Of a DNA stretch of 64,000 nucleotides, positions 8,980 through 18,346 are shown piece by piece. The stretch is from positions 124,001-188,000 of the forward strand of contig NZ_RAPV01000004.1 in assembly GCF_003610295.1 (NCBI RefSeq), given 5' to 3'. A model generated the notes under the pieces. That model had not been told where the DNA came from, did not search any database, and worked only from the letters and a program-made list of their open reading frames with translations. Numbering within the stretch: position 1 is the first letter of the stretch; each line of letters opens with the position of its first letter. The translations under genes were made by a program, and so were the position numbers. The DNA is from Paraburkholderia sp. BL23I1N1. GTDB lineage: Bacteria > Pseudomonadota > Gammaproteobacteria > Burkholderiales > Burkholderiaceae.

Positions 8980-11340
8980 GTGTTAAATCGTCTAGTCAGC
9001 GGGTTGGAAAGATATTTTTTCGGCCATCGTGCGGTCGTGCTCGGCGTGGTCGCGGTCTTTACCGTGGTGATGGCGGTGTTTGCGGTGCAGTTGCGAATGG
9101 ACGCTGGCTTCGAGAAGCAGATGCCAATCGGCCACGAATATATCCGGACGTTTCAGAAGTACCGGGCGGACTTGTTTGGTGCAAACCGAATTACCGTCGT
9201 CGTACGAGCACGGAAGGGAACGATCTGGACAAAGGACGGGTTGACGCGTCTCTACAACGTGACGCGGGCTGTCACCTACTTGCCGAACGTTGATCGCAGT
9301 GGTGTCAGGTCGCTCTGGACGCCGAACTCGTACGTCAACGAGGTGACGGATGAGGGCTTTCGTGCTGAGCCGATCATTTCGGGAACCATCACGCCGGATC
9401 AACTGACACCTGACAATATCGCCAATATTCGCAGAGCAACCGCCGGAGGTGGCTATGTGGGGACGCTGGTCTCGCATGACGAAGACAGTGCGATGATCAC
9501 AGCCGAATTGAACGAGCGAGACGCGTCAGGCAAGATGCTCGACTATGTAGCGTTCAATCATCTGCTCGATTCCAGCGTACGCAAGCCCTTCGAGGACGCT
9601 GGGTATGAAATCCAGATTATTGGTTTCGCGAAGCAGATCGGCGACATTGCCGACGGGGCAAAAGCCGTGCTCAGCTTTTGCGCAATTGCACTGCTACTGA
9701 CCGCCCTTGCAGTGTACTGGTACTGCCATTCTGTTCGTTTCACGATGTTGCTGATCTGCTGCTCGCTGACCTCCCTTGTCTGGCAGTTTGGAACGTTAAA
9801 GCTGTTGGGTTTCGGACTGGATCCGCTAGGGGTGCTCGTGCCGTTTTTGGTATTTGCGATCGGAGTGTCGCACGGAGTGCAGCAGGTCAACTCAATCGTG
9901 CGGGAGATTGCGCATGGCAATAGTTCATTCGCTGCTGCACGCCACAGTTTCAGTGGCTTGCTGATTCCGGGTGTGCTCGCACTCATCACGGCGTTCGTTT
10001 CATTCATCACGCTGCTGTCGATCCCAATTCCGATGGTACGCGAACTTTCGATCACCGCGTCGCTCGGTGTTGCGTACAAGATCGTGACGAACCTGATTCT
10101 CTTGCCTGTTGCGGCGTCGTGCTTCAACTTTAGTAAGCTCTACGCCGATAAAGCGCTGAAGCGCAGTCAGCAGCGCGCCAGGCCGTTGCGCTTGCTCGCA
10201 CGGGTGGCGGAGCCGAAGTATGCGATGCTGACGCTTGCAGTGACGGCGATGGTGCTAGGTTTGGCGGTGTGGCAAAGCCGGGATCGCGTAATCGGCACAC
10301 TGCAGCCTGGCGCCCCGGAGCTTCGCGCGGACGCACGCTTCAACCTCGATGCCACGTCAATCACAAACAACTATGACATGGGTCTCGATTGGCTTACAGT
10401 CGTGGTGGAATCGGATAGCGGAGCGTGCAACAATCCCGCAGTCGGATTATATGAAGACGATTTCTCCACGGCAATGCGGACTGAACCGGGAGTGGTGTCG
10501 GTGAAGTCCTATACCACGTTGCTGCGAGCGTACAACCAAGGATACAACGAAGACTATCCAAAAATGAACGTCGTACCGATTGACCCGGAGAACTACGGGG
10601 CTATTTCGGTTGACGTGAATCGTGTGAAGGGCTTCATGAAGGTCGACTGCAGTATGACCGCAGTCCATCTGTTTCTGAAAGATCACAAGGCCACGACGAT
10701 CAACCGGGTGCTTGATGATGTGAAGGCATACCGCCTATCGCATCCGTTCCCGGGCATCACGGTTCGCCTTGCCGCCGGCAATGCGGGCGTTATCGCGGCG
10801 ACCAACGACGAAGTGGCGAAGAGCGAGTTGCCAATGATGCTCTACGTCTATGCCGCGATTCTGATCTTGGTTTTCCTTGCGTACCGCGATTGGCGCGCAA
10901 TGCTGGCCTGTTGCGTGCCCTTGTCGGTCGCGACCTTCATCGGCTACTGGTTCATGAAGGAATTGAAGATCGGGCTCACGGTAGCGACGCTGCCGGTAAT
11001 GGTTTTGGCGGTGGGTATCGGCGTCGACTACGCGTTCTATATCTACAACCGCCTTCAACTTCACCTTGCGAGCGGTCAACCCATTGTGAAAGCGGTGCAG
11101 CACGCGATCCTGGAAGTCGGCGTTGCTACGATCTTCACGGCGATCACTCTGGCGATCGGCGTGGCAACGTGGAGCTTCTCGGCGCTCAAGTTTCAAGCGG
11201 ACATGGGCAAGCTGCTGGCCTTCATGTTCATCGTCAACCTGGTGATGGCGATGACGGCGTTGCCAGCATTGGCGTCGGCGCTCGAACGGTGGTTCCCGCG
11301 CAGCAAGCCGGCGCGTGCGCCCGGCCTCTTCAGCCATTAG
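8980..11340 (+). CDS. RND superfamily (MMPL-type) inner-membrane transporter
   Basis: A 786-residue protein with two similar halves. One membrane helix is near the N-terminus (AVVLGVVAVFTVVMAVFAV), a large periplasmic loop follows, then a five-helix bundle; the pattern repeats after about residue 390. VLAVGIGVDYAFYIYNRL in the second half is the hallmark MMPL helix with an acidic residue. The open frame reaches a TTG at 8956, but AAGGGG at 8967-8972 is correctly spaced for the GTG at 8980. Family members use the proton gradient to move lipids, hopanoids or drugs. Third gene of the DUF1329/DUF1302 module; the cargo is unknown. Confidence 0.9.
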   Translation: MLNRLVSGLERYFFGHRAVVLGVVAVFTVVMAVFAVQLRMDAGFEKQMPIGHEYIRTFQKYRADLFGANRITVVVRARKGTIWTKDGLTRLYNVTRAVTYLPNVDRSGVRSLWTPNSYVNEVTDEGFRAEPIISGTITPDQLTPDNIANIRRATAGGGYVGTLVSHDEDSAMITAELNERDASGKMLDYVAFNHLLDSSVRKPFEDAGYEIQIIGFAKQIGDIADGAKAVLSFCAIALLLTALAVYWYCHSVRFTMLLICCSLTSLVWQFGTLKLLGFGLDPLGVLVPFLVFAIGVSHGVQQVNSIVREIAHGNSSFAAARHSFSGLLIPGVLALITAFVSFITLLSIPIPMVRELSITASLGVAYKIVTNLILLPVAASCFNFSKLYADKALKRSQQRARPLRLLARVAEPKYAMLTLAVTAMVLGLAVWQSRDRVIGTLQPGAPELRADARFNLDATSITNNYDMGLDWLTVVVESDSGACNNPAVGLYEDDFSTAMRTEPGVVSVKSYTTLLRAYNQGYNEDYPKMNVVPIDPENYGAISVDVNRVKGFMKVDCSMTAVHLFLKDHKATTINRVLDDVKAYRLSHPFPGITVRLAAGNAGVIAATNDEVAKSELPMMLYVYAAILILVFLAYRDWRAMLACCVPLSVATFIGYWFMKELKIGLTVATLPVMVLAVGIGVDYAFYIYNRLQLHLASGQPIVKAVQHAILEVGVATIFTAITLAIGVATWSFSALKFQADMGKLLAFMFIVNLVMAMTALPALASALERWFPRSKPARAPGLFSH

Positions 11341-11372
11341 GTTTTGACGACCACGACTAAAGGAAGACAGTC

Positions 11373-12338
11373 ATGATCAAGCTACTTGTTGTGTGCGCCG
11401 CGCTGTGCAATGCCGCAGTCGCATTCGCAGCGTCGCCGGGCGCGGTCGCAATCTGGAGTGCGAACTCGGCTCATGCATGGGCAGACCCAACGCACATGAT
11501 GATGATGGATGCCACTCGGGCCGGCAAGCGAATCGTCGCAGTGGGCGAGCAAGGCCTCGTTGTGCTGTCGGACGACGATGGAAAGAGCTGGCGACAGGCA
11601 CGTCAGGTGCCGTTGTCGGCGACGCTCTCCGCCGTCACCTTCGTGGATGCGCAGCATGGTTGGGCGGTGGGCCAGTGGGGCGCGATACTCGCGACGAGCG
11701 ACGGCGGTGAGACATGGAAGAAGCAGCGCATGGACGTTTCGGTGGACCAGCCGCTGTTCTCGGTGTACTTCAGAAGTGAAAAGGACGGGTTGGCCGTGGG
11801 CCTTTGGTCGCTGATGCTCGCAACGCACGATGGAGGAGCGACGTGGAGCAAGGTGGCCGTGCCGAAGCCGCCGGGCGGCGCGCATGGGGATCGCAATCTG
11901 TATCACGTCTTTGCGGATCGCCAAGGTGCACTGTATATCGACTCGGAGCAAGGCATGGTGCTCAAGTCGACGGATGGCGGTATGAACTGGAGCTATCTGG
12001 CCACGGGCGGCAAGGGCACCCTGTGGAGCGGGGTGGCGATGCCGGACGGACGCATCGTCGTCGGCGGACTGCTCGGCAGCCTGTTCGAAAGCAGCGATGG
12101 CGGGGCGACCTGGTCGTCGGTAGCCACGGGTACAAAGAATTCAATCACAGATCTCGTTGTAACCGCTGACGGTCTGATGGGCGTCGGGCTTGACGGGATG
12201 CTGATGTTGCGGAAATCCGGCGCGACGACATTCGAGGTTTCTCAGCGCCCGGATCGCGCGACGCTGACCGCGGCCCTCTTGGGCGCGGGCGGAAATCCGA
12301 TTCTGTTTTCACACGAAGGCGTGCTGCGGACGCCCTAA
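11373..12338 (+). CDS. YCF48/BNR-repeat exported beta-propeller protein
   Basis: A 321-residue secreted protein with a signal peptide (MIKLLVVCAALCNAAVAFAA) and at least four repeats of the BNR/Asp-box type such as SDDDGKSW, TSDGGETWKK, THDGGATWSK, STDGGMNWSY and SSDGGATW. These build a beta-propeller related to the photosystem II assembly factor Ycf48. In proteobacteria such proteins recur beside DUF1302, DUF1329 and MMPL genes. Start ATG 11373 follows AAAGGAAGACAG. It lies 32 bp behind the transporter gene and ends the operon. The role is probably as a periplasmic partner of the barrel or transporter; that is inference from context. Confidence 0.87.
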   Translation: MIKLLVVCAALCNAAVAFAASPGAVAIWSANSAHAWADPTHMMMMDATRAGKRIVAVGEQGLVVLSDDDGKSWRQARQVPLSATLSAVTFVDAQHGWAVGQWGAILATSDGGETWKKQRMDVSVDQPLFSVYFRSEKDGLAVGLWSLMLATHDGGATWSKVAVPKPPGGAHGDRNLYHVFADRQGALYIDSEQGMVLKSTDGGMNWSYLATGGKGTLWSGVAMPDGRIVVGGLLGSLFESSDGGATWSSVATGTKNSITDLVVTADGLMGVGLDGMLMLRKSGATTFEVSQRPDRATLTAALLGAGGNPILFSHEGVLRTP

Positions 12339-12706
12339 GCAAGCGATTCGTCATTCTGGTTGGATAACTTGACGTATACGCCGGTGGCGCAGCGAGCGTG
12401 GCTGACTGATTCGTGTGCCGTCCGATTTTCTAAGGATAAGCGGTCCCACACAGCGTCATTCGCCGCTAGGTAGTCAAACCCTCGCATGAATGGAATGAAA
12501 CATTTAGTATAGTAGGATTGCTAACTATATAGCTCGAACGATTTTAGATGTGGTACTGTCAAGTCGGGACGAATTGTGCATGCTGAGCGTTGTCTGGACC
12601 ACGTCCAACGGCTGCACGATGCGCTTCGTGTTTGCTTTTTTGTTGTCTGTGGTTTGTGCATTTCACGGTACTTCCGTTCTTTCCATCTACTTAGAGGAGT
12701 TCAACC
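12339..12706 (+). promoter_or_regulatory. pqqA upstream region
   Basis: This 368-bp gap precedes pqqA. It becomes AT-rich near 12500-12545 (TTTAGTATAGT and an ACTATATAGC tract), a plausible promoter area, and ends with AGAGGAG at 12693-12699, the pqqA ribosome site. A 66-codon open frame (12550-12750) overlaps pqqA in another frame and looks non-coding. Confidence 0.5.
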
Positions 12707-12778
12707 ATGTGGACCAAGCCCGCATTTACCGATCTGCGTCTCGGCTTTGAAGTCACGATGTACATTTCGAACCGTTGA
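12707..12778 (+). CDS. pqqA: PqqA, peptide precursor of pyrroloquinoline quinone
   Basis: A 23-residue peptide, MWTKPAFTDLRLGFEVTMYI plus SNR, starting at ATG 12707 after AGAGGAG. The Glu-x-x-x-Tyr pattern in GFEVTMY supplies the glutamate and tyrosine that PqqE cross-links to begin PQQ synthesis. The length, the MWTKP start and its place just ahead of pqqB make the call secure although the gene is too short for most ORF finders. It is separated from pqqB by a hairpin that could let the peptide be made in excess. Confidence 0.96.
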   Translation: MWTKPAFTDLRLGFEVTMYISNR

Positions 12779-12801
12779 TCCGTAGCATCGAAGGTTGCGA
12801 G

Positions 12802-12823
12802 AGCCCCGCTATGCCGGGGCTTT
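12802..12823 (+). terminator. Attenuator-like hairpin between pqqA and pqqB
   Basis: AGCCCCG at 12802-12808 pairs with CGGGGCT at 12815-12821 across a 6-nt loop, followed by TTTCCTCT. The GC-rich stem with a short T-run resembles a weak intrinsic terminator. A leaky terminator after pqqA is known in other pqq operons and gives more pqqA transcript than pqqBCDE transcript. Confidence 0.7.
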
Positions 12824-12859
12824 CCTCTGATTCACGCCGTGCGCAGTTTCTGGGCAAGC

Positions 12860-13771
12860 ATGCATATTCAAATTCTCGGCTCCGCGGCAGGCGGCGGCTT
12901 TCCTCAATGGAACTGCAATTGCGTGAATTGCGCGGGCTTTCGTGAAGGCCGCATACGCGCCTCTGCGCGTACCCAGTCGTCGATCGCTATTTCGGACGAA
13001 GGCGTGGCATGGGTACTGTGCAACGCCTCGCCAGACATCCGAGCACAGCTGTCAGGCTTCGCGCCGATGCAGCCAGGCCGCGCGCCGCGCGATACAGGCA
13101 TCGGCGCTATCGTGCTGATGGACAGCCAGATCGATCATACGACCGGCCTGCTAAGCCTGCGTGAAGGCTGCCCACACGAGGTCTGGTGCACCAACACGGT
13201 TCACGAGGATCTGAGCACTGGTTTTCCGCTCTTTCCAATGCTCTCACACTGGAACGGCGGCCTGCGCTGGAACCCGATCGTCTCGGGCACAGCATTCGTC
13301 ATTCCCGTATGCCCCAACCTGCGCTTCATGCCGTTTGCGCTGCGCAGTGCGGCCCCGCCGTTTTCGCCGCATCGCAACGACCCGCATCCGGGCGACAACA
13401 TCGGCCTCGTGATCGAGGACTTGCGCACAGGCGGCAAGCTGTTCTATGCGCCCGGACTTGGCGAGGTGGACGACGCCCTGCTCGGCCGCATGCGTGGTAC
13501 CGATTGCCTGCTGATCGATGGCACGCTCTGGACCGACGACGAAATGCGGGGCTGCGGCGTAGGCGCACGCACGGGCCGCGAAATGGGACATCTCGCGCAA
13601 ATCGGCGCCGGTGGCATGCTCGAGGTGCTCGATCAGTTTCCACACGTGCGCAAGATTCTCACGCACATCAACAACACGAATCCGATTCTTGACGAGGACT
13701 CGTCCGAGCGCGCGGAACTCGTACGACGCAACGTGGAAGTCGCTTTCGACGGCATGAGCATCGTGCTATAG
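12860..13771 (+). CDS. pqqB: PqqB, metallo-beta-lactamase-fold PQQ biosynthesis protein
   Basis: A 303-residue protein beginning [20 protein letters not shown], the hallmark PqqB N-terminus, with the CNCVNC zinc-binding cysteines and later [13 protein letters not shown]. The GTG at 12839 would add seven residues not seen in the family, so the ATG at 12860 is chosen. PqqB has a metallo-hydrolase fold and is proposed to hydroxylate the cross-linked tyrosine-glutamate intermediate in the cytoplasm. It follows pqqA and precedes pqqC by 72 bp. Confidence 0.95.
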   Translation: MHIQILGSAAGGGFPQWNCNCVNCAGFREGRIRASARTQSSIAISDEGVAWVLCNASPDIRAQLSGFAPMQPGRAPRDTGIGAIVLMDSQIDHTTGLLSLREGCPHEVWCTNTVHEDLSTGFPLFPMLSHWNGGLRWNPIVSGTAFVIPVCPNLRFMPFALRSAAPPFSPHRNDPHPGDNIGLVIEDLRTGGKLFYAPGLGEVDDALLGRMRGTDCLLIDGTLWTDDEMRGCGVGARTGREMGHLAQIGAGGMLEVLDQFPHVRKILTHINNTNPILDEDSSERAELVRRNVEVAFDGMSIVL

Positions 13772-13843
13772 ATATTTGCTGCAAACGCGTGCGGCGTATT
13801 ACCAGGCTGCCGCAATTCTGTCGCAAAGCCACAAGAGAGATTC

Positions 13844-14596
13844 ATGACAAAACCCGCCCTCACAACCGAACAGTTCGAACTGGCCCTGCGCGCGAAAGGC
13901 ACGTACTATCACATTCACCATCCTTATCACGTGGCGATGTACGAAGGTCGCGCGACCCGGGAGCAAATCCAAGGGTGGGTGGCTAACCGCTTCTACTATC
14001 AGGTCAATATTCCTGCGAAAGACGCGGCGATTCTCGCCAATTGTCCCGATCGCGAAGTGCGCCGGTTGTGGATCCAGCGTCTCCTCGACCACGATGGCGC
14101 ACCCGGCCAAGATGGCGGTATCGACGCATGGCTCCATCTGGGGAAGGCCGTCGGGCTCGATCCCGACCAGTTGCGCGCGCAGGAGCTGGTGTTGCCCGGC
14201 GTGCGCTTCGCGGTGGACGCCTATGTCAACTTCGCACGGCGTGCGAACTGGCAGGAAGCGGCCAGCAGTTCGCTCACGGAACTGTTTGCACCGCAGATTC
14301 ACCAGTCGCGCCTCGACACCTGGCCCCAGCACTACCCGTGGATTGATCCACGCGGCTACGAATATTTCCGCTCGCGACTGAACCAGGCGCGGCGCGACGT
14401 CGACCACGGCCTGCAAATCACGCTGCAGCATTGCACGACCTATGAAAGCCAGCAGCGCATGCTCGAAATCCTTCAGTTCAAACTCGACATTCTCTGGACC
14501 ATGCTCGACGCGATGTCGATGGCATACGAACTCGGCCGCCCACCTTATCATACGGTGACAGACAAACGTGCCTGGCACAAAGGAATTGCACTGTGA
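13844..14596 (+). CDS. pqqC: PqqC, pyrroloquinoline-quinone synthase
   Basis: A 250-residue cofactorless oxidase that carries out the final ring closure and eight-electron oxidation to PQQ. The sequence shows the conserved [40 protein letters not shown] and RLLDHDG segments; the histidines there line the active site in known PqqC structures. ATG 13844 follows AAGAGAG. The stop overlaps the pqqD start by four bases (GTGA), so the two are translationally coupled. Confidence 0.96.
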   Translation: MTKPALTTEQFELALRAKGTYYHIHHPYHVAMYEGRATREQIQGWVANRFYYQVNIPAKDAAILANCPDREVRRLWIQRLLDHDGAPGQDGGIDAWLHLGKAVGLDPDQLRAQELVLPGVRFAVDAYVNFARRANWQEAASSSLTELFAPQIHQSRLDTWPQHYPWIDPRGYEYFRSRLNQARRDVDHGLQITLQHCTTYESQQRMLEILQFKLDILWTMLDAMSMAYELGRPPYHTVTDKRAWHKGIAL

Positions 14597-14868
14597 CCTT
14601 TCACCGCAAATTAACGCCAGCTTGGCGGCGGGGCTACCGCTTTCAGTTTGAAATCGCCCAAAATGCCTACGTGGTGCTCTATCCCGAGGGCATGATCAAG
14701 CTGAATGAAAGCGCAGGCGCGATTGGTGGGCTAATCGACGGAGCGCTCAGCATAGCCGCCATCATCGACTGTCTGAGCATGCAGTATCCCGGCGCGCTGG
14801 AGCTTGGCGAGGATGTTGAACAGTTCATGTTGGTCGCGCGCGACAAGCACTGGATCGATCTTGTCTGA
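14593..14868 (+). CDS. pqqD: PqqD, PqqA-binding chaperone
   Basis: A 91-residue protein with the PqqD pattern: [31 protein letters not shown] and a C-terminal helix. It binds the PqqA peptide and presents it to the radical SAM enzyme PqqE. The start is a GTG at 14593 inside the last codons of pqqC. Its end overlaps the likely pqqE start by eight bases. Length matches the family (about 90 residues). Confidence 0.94.
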   Translation: MTFHRKLTPAWRRGYRFQFEIAQNAYVVLYPEGMIKLNESAGAIGGLIDGALSIAAIIDCLSMQYPGALELGEDVEQFMLVARDKHWIDLV

Positions 14869-16039
14869 CGAAGACACCACGCGCGCCGACTTGCATGCAT
14901 CCACAGGGGCGGCCGATAAAACCAAGGTCGGGCTGCCGCTCTGGCTCCTTGCAGAACTCACGTACCGCTGCCCGCTTCAGTGTCCGTACTGCTCAAATCC
15001 CATCGACTTTGCGCGACAAGGCGAGGAACTTACCACAGAGCAATGGATTCGCGTGATGACCGAGGCGCGTGCGATGGGGGCGGCGCAGATCGGCTTTTCG
15101 GGGGGCGAGCCACTGGTGCGCAGCGATATCGCGCAATTGATCGGTGAGGCGCGCAGGCTCGGCTACTACACGAACCTGATTACGTCAGGCATCGGCCTGA
15201 CCGAGCAGAAGGTCGCCGATCTCCAGCACGCCGGACTTGATCACATACAGATCAGCTTCCAGGCGAGCGACGAAGATATGAATAACATGCTCGCGGGTTC
15301 GGGCAAAGCGTACGCTCATAAGCTCGCGATGGCACGGGCAGTGAAGGCGCACGGTTATCCGATGGTGCTGAACTTCGTCATGCACCGCTACAACATCGAT
15401 GACGTGGGCCGCATTATCGAGATGTGCATCGAGCTCGAGGCGGATTTCGTCGAACTCGCCACCTGCCAGTTCTATGGTTGGGCCAAACTCAACAGTGCGC
15501 TACTGCTGCCCACACGCGCTCAGCTCGAAAAGGCTGAGCGCATCACCAACGAGTACCGAACCAAGATGGAGGCGATCGGCAGTCCGTGCAAGCTCATTTT
15601 CGTGGCGCCTGATTACTACGAGGAACGCCCTAAGCCATGCATGGCCGGCTGGGGCGCTATCTTTCTCCTCGTCACGCCCGACGGCACCGCATTGCCGTGC
15701 CACAGCGCTCGCCAGTTGCCGATCGAGTTTCCGAACGTGCGCGTTCACGATCTGCGCCACATTTGGTACGACTCGTTCGGCTTTAACCGCTTTCGCGGCG
15801 ACAGGTGGATGCCTGAGCCATGCCGTTCCTGCGAGGAAAAGGAAAAGGACTTCGGCGGCTGTCGCTGCCAAGCCTTCATGCTGACTGGCGACGCAGCCAA
15901 CGCTGACCCGGTATGCGGGAAGTCGCCTGAGCACCGTATCATAGTGCAAGCCCGCAACGAGTCCTCACAGCCTGTCCAACCAATAAACCGACTGATCTTC
16001 CGCAATGACCGAAACTCGCGAAAGCTCGACAAGTCCTGA
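14861..16039 (+). CDS. pqqE: PqqE, radical SAM/SPASM PqqA glutamate-tyrosine cross-linking enzyme
   Basis: About 392 residues. The radical SAM cluster motif CPLQCPYC is at residues 37-44, the glycine-rich SAM site is FSGGEPLV, and the C-terminal SPASM domain has cysteines in [13 protein letters not shown] and [16 protein letters not shown] for auxiliary iron-sulfur clusters. It forms the C-C bond between Glu and Tyr of PqqA bound to PqqD. The start is uncertain: TTG at 14861 overlaps pqqD by eight bases and gives MSDEDTT; in-frame ATGs at 14804 and 14813 would lie well inside pqqD and add sequence unlike the family. Confidence 0.94.
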   Translation: MSDEDTTRADLHASTGAADKTKVGLPLWLLAELTYRCPLQCPYCSNPIDFARQGEELTTEQWIRVMTEARAMGAAQIGFSGGEPLVRSDIAQLIGEARRLGYYTNLITSGIGLTEQKVADLQHAGLDHIQISFQASDEDMNNMLAGSGKAYAHKLAMARAVKAHGYPMVLNFVMHRYNIDDVGRIIEMCIELEADFVELATCQFYGWAKLNSALLLPTRAQLEKAERITNEYRTKMEAIGSPCKLIFVAPDYYEERPKPCMAGWGAIFLLVTPDGTALPCHSARQLPIEFPNVRVHDLRHIWYDSFGFNRFRGDRWMPEPCRSCEEKEKDFGGCRCQAFMLTGDAANADPVCGKSPEHRIIVQARNESSQPVQPINRLIFRNDRNSRKLDKS

Positions 16040-17918
16040 CTGCATGTCGGCCGAACAGGCGGTCGCGGCATGCAAAAATTTCGTGGAACTCGTGGCGGGG
16101 TTGAGCGGCGTGTTCTGGAGTACATACGATCCGAATGATGCCGCTTGCAGTGTTTGGCAATGGCAACAGGGGTCCCCGCCGCGCTGCGTCACACCGAAGG
16201 GCTTCAGTGTGCGCGGCCGTGTTTACGAGTACGGTGGGGGTTCGTTTTGCATTGCGGATCATCAGGTGGTGTTCGTAAACGAAAAGGACCAGCAGCTTTA
16301 TCGCCAGCGAATCCACGATGATACCGACGTTGCGAGCGGCGAGCCCGTCGAACTCACGCACGGGGATCGCCGCTATGGCGACCTTCGCCATAGCCACGGC
16401 TTGATCGTCGCGGTGGAAGAAGAGTGCAGCACACATCGCATTGTCTCGATCGCACTCGCCGACGGTGCGCGAGAGGTGCTCGCGCAAGGGGCAGACTTCT
16501 ACGCGGCGCCCTGCCTGAGTTTCAATGGTTCGCGGCTTGCATGGATCGAATGGTACCGCCCGCATCAGCCGTGGACCTCTACGCTATTGCGTAGCTGCGA
16601 GCGAGACGCGGATGGGGTCTGGTCCGCGCCCCGTACGCTGGCCGGCGGCGATCGCGTGGAGGCGTTACAGCAACCGCATTTCGATGCATGGGGCGCACTC
16701 CATTACCTGAGCGACCGCAGCGGCTTTTGGCGACCTTGGCAGCTGCAGGACGACGTGCTCGAAGCGCTGCCCGCGGCAGAAGCCGATCATGCTTCTGCAC
16801 CGTGGCAGCTTGGCGAGCATAGCTGGATCGCACTTGACGACGGCTCTTTTCTTGGCGCGTGGATAAAGGATGGCTGGGGCATGCTCGCTCACATCGACGC
16901 TGACGGCACACGTCGCCCACTTGCCTCGAAATTTAGCCGCTTCCGCAGTCTCGCCGCCGGCAAGGAGTGCTTCTACTGCATCGCGGCTTCGCCTACTTGC
17001 CCCGCCGCCGTGCTGGCAATCGAACGCCGCGGGCATCAAGTGAAAGTGCTAGCCGAAGTCTCGCCGATGATGCCCGAAGAACGCATTCCGCAGCCAGAAG
17101 TCCTGCGGTTTCCGAGTGGCAGCAGTGAGGCGCATGCGTACTTCTACGCGTCGGAGTTTGCTCAAAGGTTGCCGCCAGTCATCGTATTCATTCACGGTGG
17201 CCCTACCTCCGCCTGCTATCCGGTGTTCGACTCCCGCATTGCGTACTGGACGCAACGAGGGTTTGCAGTCGTCAATCTGAACTATCGCGGGAGCACCGGA
17301 TATGGCCGCGACTTTCGGGAGTCGCTCCGGGGGAGTTGGGGCATAATCGATGTCGACGACGCGTGCGAATCCGTCGCCCATCTCGCTGCGCAGCAGCGCA
17401 TTGACCCCGCGCGTGCGTTCATCCGCGGCAGTAGTGCGGGTGGCTACACAGCGCTTTGTGCGCTCGCGTTTCGCAGAGTGTTCTGCGGCGGGGGTAGCCT
17501 GTACGGCGTCAGCGATCCACTCACGCTCGGCCGTCGGACGCACAAGTTCGAAGCCGATTATCTGGCCTGGCTGATCGGCGATGCGGTTGCTGACCGCGAG
17601 CGCTATCTGGCGCGCACGCCATTGCTGCATGCGCATCGGATCGAGGTGCCGGTGATCTTCTTTCAGGGCGAACTCGATGCCGTCGTGACGCCCGACCAGA
17701 CGCGCAGCATGGTGGCTGCGTTAAAGGCGAACGGTGTGACCGTCCAGGCGCACTATTATGTCGATGAGCGCCACGGATTTCGAAAGGAAGTGAATCTCGC
17801 GCACGCGCTCCAGGCAGAATACGCGTTCTACCGTGGGATTCTCGGGCAAGCTGCGGAATTAACGGAATCTGTGCAGTCAAACCCTCAGGCCGGATCGTTC
17901 CAGCTTGGCAAGAGCTGA
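16005..17918 (+). CDS. pqqH: S9 prolyl-oligopeptidase family protein of the pqq operon (PqqH-like)
   Basis: A 637-residue serine hydrolase. The N-terminal two thirds form a beta-propeller ([32 protein letters not shown]) and the C-terminal part is an alpha/beta-hydrolase with the nucleophile in [13 protein letters not shown], the acid in [14 protein letters not shown] and the histidine in DERHGF. Start ATG 16005 lies inside the end of pqqE (35-base overlap). In Pseudomonas aeruginosa a similar peptidase is the last gene of pqqABCDEH, so the symbol follows that case. It may trim PqqA-derived peptide, but this role is unproven. Confidence 0.82.
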   Translation: MTETRESSTSPDCMSAEQAVAACKNFVELVAGLSGVFWSTYDPNDAACSVWQWQQGSPPRCVTPKGFSVRGRVYEYGGGSFCIADHQVVFVNEKDQQLYRQRIHDDTDVASGEPVELTHGDRRYGDLRHSHGLIVAVEEECSTHRIVSIALADGAREVLAQGADFYAAPCLSFNGSRLAWIEWYRPHQPWTSTLLRSCERDADGVWSAPRTLAGGDRVEALQQPHFDAWGALHYLSDRSGFWRPWQLQDDVLEALPAAEADHASAPWQLGEHSWIALDDGSFLGAWIKDGWGMLAHIDADGTRRPLASKFSRFRSLAAGKECFYCIAASPTCPAAVLAIERRGHQVKVLAEVSPMMPEERIPQPEVLRFPSGSSEAHAYFYASEFAQRLPPVIVFIHGGPTSACYPVFDSRIAYWTQRGFAVVNLNYRGSTGYGRDFRESLRGSWGIIDVDDACESVAHLAAQQRIDPARAFIRGSSAGGYTALCALAFRRVFCGGGSLYGVSDPLTLGRRTHKFEADYLAWLIGDAVADRERYLARTPLLHAHRIEVPVIFFQGELDAVVTPDQTRSMVAALKANGVTVQAHYYVDERHGFRKEVNLAHALQAEYAFYRGILGQAAELTESVQSNPQAGSFQLGKS

Positions 17919-17939
17919 AGGTAACTGCAGGCTTTGTTG

Positions 17940-18038
17940 CGCAGCTTGTAGCGTCTAGACGGGGTCGCTGATGCGCGTGAACAGCACCCGGTAGCACCCG
18001 GTAGGCCTTGGGTTTCGTGTAATGAGGGTTGTCCTGCA
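17940..18038 (-). pseudogene. Possible transposase C-terminal scrap with 10-bp tandem duplication
   Basis: The minus strand reads QDNPHYTKPKAYRVL, and after removing one copy of a tandem 10-base unit (AGCACCCGGT twice, 17992-18011) the frame continues FTRISDPV and a stop. The shape suggests the tail of a transposase whose frame was broken by a duplication. The family is not recognised with certainty. Confidence 0.3.
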
Positions 18039-18054
18039 CTTATTCGGCCAAGTA

Positions 18055-18176
18055 TCCAAAGGCGACGGGAAACTCACGAAAGACAGCGATGAACTGCTTG
18101 CCTTCTATGACTCCCTGCCGAACACCGGCAGCATTTGCGAACGACCAATCCCATTGAGTCGATCTTTGCCACCGCA
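18055..18176 (+). pseudogene. IS256-family transposase fragment
   Basis: KLTKDSDELLAFYD is followed, after a frameshift, by PAEHRQHLRTTNPIESIFAT. This is the highly conserved C-terminal block of IS256 (mutator-type) transposases. Only about 40 codons remain, and no matching ends were found nearby. It is a scar in the gap between the pqq operon and the SDR gene. Confidence 0.75.
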
Positions 18177-18346
18177 GATGCTAGATCCAGTCCTGATGCG
18201 GGTCGCAGACGAATTTAGCCCCATCAGAGAACCCGCAACCAGTTGCAGTAGTCGAATGTCTACATTGGCAGATGCAAAACCAACAACAACGATAATTTTG
18301 CTTTCATAAGAATAAGCCCACCTCAGGGCAATCAAGGAGACAGTTG

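Noticed and set aside
12550..12750. 66-codon plus-strand frame with a hydrophobic stretch upstream of pqqB
   Set aside because: It overlaps pqqA in another frame, has no conserved pattern, and the ribosome site nearby fits pqqA.
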